From NCBI GenBank assembly GCA_905182995.1, contig CAJJDP010000076.1:380356-444355 (forward strand): a DNA stretch of 64,000 nt, in the 5' to 3' direction. The position numbers were made by a program, and so were the translations under genes. Numbering within the stretch: the first letter of the stretch is position 1; each line of letters starts with the position of its first letter. The notes beneath the pieces are model-generated. The model was not told the DNA's origin. It was given only the letters and a program-made list of their open reading frames with translations, and did no database searches. The stretch is from Paramecium octaurelia (Eukaryota; Ciliophora; Oligohymenophorea; Peniculida; Parameciidae). This document shows, piece after piece, positions 58,251-64,000 of this stretch.

Positions 58251-61200
58251 TCAAGGAATTGTAAATGGACTTCCTTTCATTTGTATTTGATTTTATTATT
58301 AGGGATGACTTTTTTAAATCCATTTCACTACAATTTTTTTCAGTTCTAAGCATATCATGCATAATTGTGAAATTAAATTAATAAATAAGCATAATAATAA
58401 AATTCCTATTTGAAACCATGCAAATTAAATTTAGGTTTCATAATTCAATTTATATTAAAAATCATTCCAATACAATGCTGATGAGAAACAAAATATAAAA
58501 GAACTTATTTCCAATGTCATAGTATTAACATAGCCTGTAATACTTTTAAATGGTTTCATAATGAAAAGATAAATCAAATAAAATTAACAAACAAGGCTTA
58601 ATAACATAATTTATAGTTTTTGATTTTGTTAAAACATTACTAATACACTTATAAATAATGCTTTTTTGAATAGTTTAATTTAATTTGATTTTGAAATCCA
58701 TAATTATTTCTGACTTCTCATAATTGGAAAACTAGTTCTAAATAAGATTTTGGATGAAAGAAAGAGGTTAACATAAAAAATCAGATATGCCAAAAAATAG
58801 CAAGCTATGCTAGGTGATTGTGACGATACTTACAATAAGGACATAAATAGGAGATCCCAGCTATTTGTATTTAAAAAGTCTTAGAATGCTTCTCTTTAGA
58901 AGTTTCTTTTGAAGTTTTACAATGATTTTAAGATTATCATAATAAACTTGGCAAAGTGTGTACCAAATTAGAAAAATTGTTAATTATTCAATCTCCTTAT
59001 AAAGATAATAATTACATAAGCTGAATAATAGGTAATTATTATTATGATAATTATGAATACTTGGGTTGTAATATTGCTTAAGATATTTGCATTTACTTCG
59101 TAGAATAATAGTTTCCCTTAAGATTCCAAGTATTAATCATTCATAAATTAAGTTAATATATTATTAAATTTAATTTTATCCAATACAGGTTGTATAGATA
59201 CCAGATTGCTTGATTCAAAGTAAATAAATAAATTAAGAGGAAAAACAACATTAATAAATTTAAGATAGGATTGTTATTGAAGTATTTCAAGCATTTCTTA
59301 AACTAATAATGATCCAAAAAGTATCAATATTATCACAGCTGATCCTCCCATTGAAATAATTGTGTATTTAGCTACACTGCTGAGTTATAATGCATTCTGT
59401 TTTAATTGATCATTAATGTAACTTGGAATATTAAGTTAAATTTATTTATGTTGATTCAAAAGGGAAGCATCGTTGTAATTAAATAGTTGTTCTCCTAGAA
59501 TTACTTCTAAAATAGGTGGTTATTCTAGAGTAGTGTTTATTAAAATTTCTATTTAGTATTCTGCAGCAGAAACTAGTTCAAAGGGTTCTTGAATAGGAAT
59601 TAAATGCAAACTATAAGATGTCTCACTAGGTCCAATTAAACGCATTTGAATAGTTGTAGAAAATAAATTCGAACTCTTTTTTTTAACCATTTAGTCAAAA
59701 TAAATAGAAACATATTAATATTAATGATATGAGTTAATTAATGAGAGTTTGAAAGAAGGCTATTTTTCATAGCTACATTCTGTAAATGAGTATTACAAAT
59801 TTCTGCATACGTAATTCTATTCAATTTTGCATTGGCTTGAACATCCATCACCATTTAGTTAATTTTAATCATCACATTCTTCATCATCAGTTACAATGCC
59901 ATTCCCACAAATAGGTTAACAGTATTATTCTTTCAAATTCAATGAATATCCGAAAATACATTAATGACATCCGCCTTCTATGCAAAAATCACAATTCTTG
60001 AAACAAATAAATTAACAATTGTGACATTCTTATTCCTCTATTTCACATACTTCACTCCCAGCTATTATTCCATCTCCACAAACTGTTTAACATTATTTGT
60101 TAATTAGTTTGTAACCATAAACACATTCCTATTATTCATCTAAATCATTTATTAGAATGTCTATAGAAATTGGAGCGCATTGAAAATCTTAGTAAATATA
60201 ATTTTCTTAGCATTCGAAACATATGCCCTCAATACAATTAGAACAGCCTTCAACACATGAATATTAGCAATTAAAGCATCCATCGAAAGGGAAAATATTA
60301 CCATCATCACATTATTCAGTTTTATCTATAACCCCATTTCCACAAATTCCTCCACAATCTAAATCTAAAGGAAAACCATAAGGACATTCTTAAATTATTA
60401 ATCATATTTACATATAAATATTTCAATGTCTCTAATACCAAATGCTGATTAAGAAAGTGAATTTTTCAGTGTAGTAGTAAATTACAATTGTAATAGTTAC
60501 TATTTATGAGGTAATATAATTTTCTCATTTAAAATATTTTCCCCAAAATTATTACCACAAAGATTTAGTTTGTTTGTAACTGAACTATGATTATAATTCC
60601 ATATTAATTCGTTATCTACATATAATTATGCGTACGCAGAATCCCATCTATCAATAAAAATAAATCTGAATTAAATCTTAATTTAGCAATGAACTGGCAA
60701 ATTTATGGATTTTATAATTTTACTATTTTTTCCACTTATAAGCAAACCTCCTACCATTGGAATAGCTATTATAATTTATAACAAATATACAAGAGCAAAT
60801 ACTTTTTGATGATTCCCCTTCAAAAATCATCCATCCTTCCATTTAGAATTAGCTTGGGTCCACAGTCAATAAACTTTGATACTAGATAACCCATATCGAG
60901 CAATCTATGGAAGAATCTTCTTAAGTGCAACTTTAACATCCTGATGGACATGGGTAGATATATAATCTGAAATGTCTGATTCCCCACCATTCCTCTCATA
61001 AATTTATATCCATACATCTGCTATTCCTTATAAATTTGTCGTCATCAGGATAAAAAGTGTTTTAAAATTATGATTTTAGGATACACTGATTTAAGAGACT
61101 TCTTCATGGTATATTTTTGCAGTTTATGATCCACACAAGTTTTGATTTGTATCTGATGTTCCATACTACTTAGAGAAGATTAGATTCTAATCAAAATACA

Positions 61201-61534
61201 TATAAAAATATTCATTATCCCAAGAATCCATTCTATAAGTATTTATTAATAATCTTACTTCCAAAATTCAAATGTAATCTTGATAGCATAGTGAGCAGGT
61301 AGGTTTATTAGGTTTGTAATAATTGTGTTTTTTCCAAACACCCCATAACCTCCAAACAATTTTGTAATACTGCAATTACCAATACTTTGGCTTGCATATT
61401 TTACTGCCCATCCTTATATCATTACATAATAATATACCCTCAGAATCAACAAAGCTATCATCTATAAAGTTCTCTAAGTACAAAATCTCTCCCTAAGTAA
61501 TGACTAAAATTACTATAAGTAATTAATATAGCAT
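58251..61534 (-). CDS. Large secreted/membrane cysteine-rich protein with DUF4215-like repeats
   Basis: About 1,050-1,080 residues; 5' introns of 25 and 26 nt are inferred (about 61453 and 61252), others possible. A signal peptide (MLYQLLIVILVITQG) is followed by an N-terminal beta-rich domain (GGYGVFG; LPAHYAIKITFEFW). Then come repeated Cys-rich units of the CGNGIVTDDEECDD / NGDGCSSQCKIEQNYVC type (Myxococcus-type or DUF4215 repeats). The C-terminal third has several hydrophobic helices (TIISMGGSAVIILILFGSLL; VFIIIIIITYY). Paramecium and Tetrahymena encode large families of such surface proteins of unknown function. It ends at TGA 58251-58253. The C-terminal part is unusually A+T-rich. Confidence 0.8.
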
Positions 61535-62299
61535 AATGCAAAAATAATATAAAATTTTATGGAAAATTAATCTAATTTGATCCCTAATTCTTAAAATTAC
61601 TTTTAAGTTAAACCAGTACTCGGTTAAATTTTATATGATAATAAATGAGTCATCGTCTTTCATGATGTTAAGATTAAATGCACCTTAAAGTGATATGAAA
61701 ATTTTCATGGAATATAAATTATTGATTAATTAATATGATTTAATTATGTATTTCTGAATAATAATTTTTGCCATTTTAATTATCCATTCTATAATTTACT
61801 ATAAAATGCATTTAATCATTATTCTATGTTATATGTTATGCAAAAAGAATCTAACTTTTCTGTTTATTTCTCTTTTTTTCAAGCTTATCACAAATAAAAT
61901 ACTATAAAAACTAACCAATTGAGTTTCCTGAATTAAAATATAAACATTTAACTCCTAAAGCCTACAGTATTATAAGTCATTTATTTTCTCTTTTAAAACC
62001 GTAAATGACTACTCTTTATTTTTGGTTAAGAGTAGATTGAACTCTTGATAAACTATCCTAGGGGATAATTTTACTGATTTGTTTTTCTAAAATAAAAAAC
62101 AATCTGACTACAATAAAAGTTCTATTAATGAACTTTCTAGGGCTCCAATAAATCATCAACTAATGATATTTAAATGACAAGGATTTGGAATCTAAACAGA
62201 ACTTTCTAAACAGTGGTATTTTATACCAACCATTGGGAAATAGGAAAAAAACCCTTTAAGTTATATTAATATTTCATTTAAATCTTTCCTTATGGTAGG
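61535..62299. other. gene-poor region
   Basis: About 760 bp without a supportable gene: no long frame starting with ATG on either strand, many scattered TGA triplets and poly-A/T tracts. It includes a short perfect hairpin at 62009-62035. It presumably holds the promoter of the cysteine-rich gene at its left end. Confidence 0.5.
62009..62035. repeat. Short inverted repeat (hairpin)
   Basis: An 8-bp perfect stem, CTACTCTT paired with AAGAGTAG, closes an 11-nt loop. It lies in non-coding DNA. With this base composition such hairpins arise by chance fairly often, so no function is claimed. Confidence 0.35.
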
Positions 62300-62813
62300 G
62301 GTGAAATGTTGAGAAAATAATGTGTAATGGATAATAATTGATATTATCAAAGAGCTTTATCTCCCTAATATAGAAGTTCAATTTGCGACTAGAGCGCATC
62401 TACAAACTATTATCATCACTATAAGGTAGCAGTAAACACGATCCTAGCTAAAGGAAGTTTTAGTAATGAATCCTAATTCAACAGCAAAAAATTTTAATAC
62501 TCATCTAATCATTGCTTAAGTTGTATGGAAATATTTGATTTGTTTTGGGAATAATATGATTGCATATATCCTGTTTGCACTAAGAGTACGGAGAAAATAA
62601 TAAATTTATCCTTTTGATACTTTTAATAAAGCATTTATAGGTTTAGATTCTAAAGATGAATAAATTTATTTCAAAACTCCAATGTTTGGATTCATCCTCC
62701 AGACTAGATATTAAGTAAGTTTGGTTGAAAATTACAATTTTTTGACCATAAGTGAGAGCATTAATTAAATGGTTTCAAATAGTAAAATTTCAGTTTAGGA
62801 TGTAAAAAATTGA
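62300..62813 (+). pseudogene. Possible decayed gene fragment
   Basis: Two partial frames follow each other with protein-like composition: HYKVAVNTILAKGSFSN leading to a CLSC...CIYPVC pattern that stops near 62615, and in another frame FDTFNKAFIGLDSKDEQIYF to TGA 62811-62813. No start codon, intron set or family match ties them together. GKGSF-like wording hints at a kinase glycine loop but nothing else supports that. I read it as a relic or as chance frames. Confidence 0.2.
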
Positions 62814-63730
62814 ATACTTAGTTGTGAGAATAGAGCGCTTAATATCAATATAAAATTTACAATTTTTATAAAAAAACAAATAATACTATTTAATTATATT
62901 GATTATGTTACCCTAATGTGAACAGAAATGGTCGTGAATAGAAATGTATCTTGAAAATGATTGAATAATTAAACTAATAATTTAAAATGAAGTTTGTTGC
63001 CTAGGAAAATTGAATCATATTAATATGAAAAAATATATTTAATTCATTAAAATTCCTAAGGGATTTTGGAATAATTAATTTTCTTGACATATTCATTTTA
63101 TCTATGAAGAATATTTACTTAATGATGTATTAGTTAAAATATTGAATACTATATTCTCAAAATGAGAAAACTTTAGGGAAGTAATAAGAAAAGATATCTT
63201 AGAATACAGCTTAATAGATCAAGATCACCTTTATATCAGGTCAATAAATAAATATAACCTAGTAAAATGAAGCAAATAACCAATACAATAACACAATTAA
63301 AAAGAAAAATAAATGGGTCGAAAGATTGATGTATCAAACAATACAAAAATATAACTACGATTTGTTGATAAACAAACAACAATTATTAGAATATATTAAT
63401 TAATTTAAAAGAAAACCTAGAAATATTAAAATTACTAATATTTTGAAATAATATCTAAACACAACAAGATAAGAACAATAGTTTAAAAATTAATTTAACA
63501 AAAGAATATTTACACATGGAAGATAACTTTAAGGTAAATTATATCTCAATTAGAGAAATTATTTATTAATCAATTAGTTCTCCCATATTATGTATAATCA
63601 ACTATGAAATCAGATATTACTTGCCTACTAATGTTGACTCTTTGACTCTTGCCTTATACATATTCTTTTTATATGACTGCTGCATCAATTGAATGTCTTC
63701 AGTGCAACACTTCATCACATCCTTATTATG
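62814..63730. other. gene-poor region with a long but unsupported minus-strand open frame
   Basis: About 920 bp. A minus-strand frame is open from 63730 down to TGA 63236-63238, starting with helix-like sequence (DVMKCCTEDIQLMQQSYKKN) and then becoming hydrophobic and random-looking. Under a one-stop code such a length can occur by chance. No start codon context, RNA gene or repeat family recognised. Confidence 0.4.
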
Positions 63731-63979
63731 TCAATCAAATAAAAGCTCTAAATAAATGGATCTTTCATATACCTAAAAGAAGAAATAAAGGCATGCTTCA
63801 GTTTTAGGTATGGATGCATTACTGCTCGAGTATTTTACCAATATTTACAGAAGATGTTGTGTGATTTGTTTGTAATGTTTATAGTTTATGCTATGTGTTG
63901 ACATTAAAGTACTGACACTAATTTGGACAAATGAGTGATAATCAATGTCTATTTGAGTTAAACTCTTTATCTCACTCAT
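63731..63979 (-). CDS. Possible small gene or gene relic at the right edge
   Basis: An 82-residue frame from ATG 63979 (MSEIKSLTQIDIDYHSF...) to TGA 63731-63733, ending VYERSIYLELLFD. The same frame continues past the TGA in plausible helical sequence, so the TGA may interrupt a longer ancestral gene or the match may be coincidence. No family recognised. Confidence 0.25.
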
Positions 63980-63981
63980 TT
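63929..63981. repeat. Inverted repeat with a central palindrome
   Basis: The arms AAATGAGTGA (63929-63938) and TCACTCATTT (63972-63981) are perfect reverse complements. Between them lies the palindrome GAGTTAAACTC (63955-63965). The structure overlaps the start of the tentative minus-strand frame at the window edge. Confidence 0.5.
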
Positions 63982-64000
63982 ATTTGAGCTACTTAATGTT

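Overview
The window reads as macronuclear DNA of a ciliate, most likely Paramecium. The reasons are: strong A+T bias; reading frames that stay open only if TAA and TAG are read as glutamine and TGA is the sole stop; very short introns (about 19-38 nt, mostly GTA...TAG) in most genes; and gaps between genes that are often 10-150 bp. All CDS calls below use that code, and intron positions were inferred by hand from frame continuity and family homology. Spliced lengths were checked for divisibility by three in most models.

Layout. 1-7.7 kb: N-terminus of an IRE/MAST-type kinase, an LMBD1-like membrane protein, a divergent kinase, an EF-hand protein and an XPC/RAD4 repair factor. 7.7-11.3 kb: a POL5/MYBBP1A-like nucleolar gene present twice around a single N. 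11.3-19.3 kb: calcineurin A, mitochondrial ATP synthase OSCP, a Bet1-like SNARE, a TFIIS-like protein, an IQ-type hypothetical, an ERK7/8-type MAP kinase, a coiled-coil protein and RNA polymerase subunit AC19. 19.5-31.4 kb: an FHA/RING-CH/FHA protein, a CK1-like kinase, a vacuolar sorting receptor-like protein head-to-head with a Yip1 protein, TCF25/Rqc1, coiled-coil proteins, an ARL8-like GTPase and DPM1. 31.5-43.8 kb: NOC3, an inactive calpain, a multi-span RING protein, a MORN protein, two membrane-anchored degenerate P-loop proteins, a 2OG-Fe dioxygenase relative and a coiled-coil protein. 43.8-49.8 kb: a kinase-TPR gene, also partly duplicated around an N, and an MBOAT acyltransferase. 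49.8-57.5 kb: a giant P4-ATPase/guanylyl cyclase fusion. 58.2-61.5 kb: a cysteine-rich multi-span surface protein. 61.5-64 kb: gene-poor DNA with possible gene relics.

The genes form no operon. Most are housekeeping eukaryotic functions (nucleolar ribosome assembly: POL5, NOC3, AC19; secretory pathway: Bet1, Yip1, sorting receptor, DPM1; lysosome: ARL8, LMBD1) mixed with calcium and cyclic-nucleotide signalling (calcineurin, EF-hand protein, calpain-like protein, guanylyl cyclase, several kinases).

The most notable items are the guanylyl cyclase whose fused flippase has lost its phosphorylation aspartate, several apparent pseudoenzymes, a probable GC-AG mini-intron in the ARL8 gene, a possible homopolymer frameshift at the start of the sorting receptor, and two 1.3-kb exact duplications that are probably assembly artefacts rather than biology.
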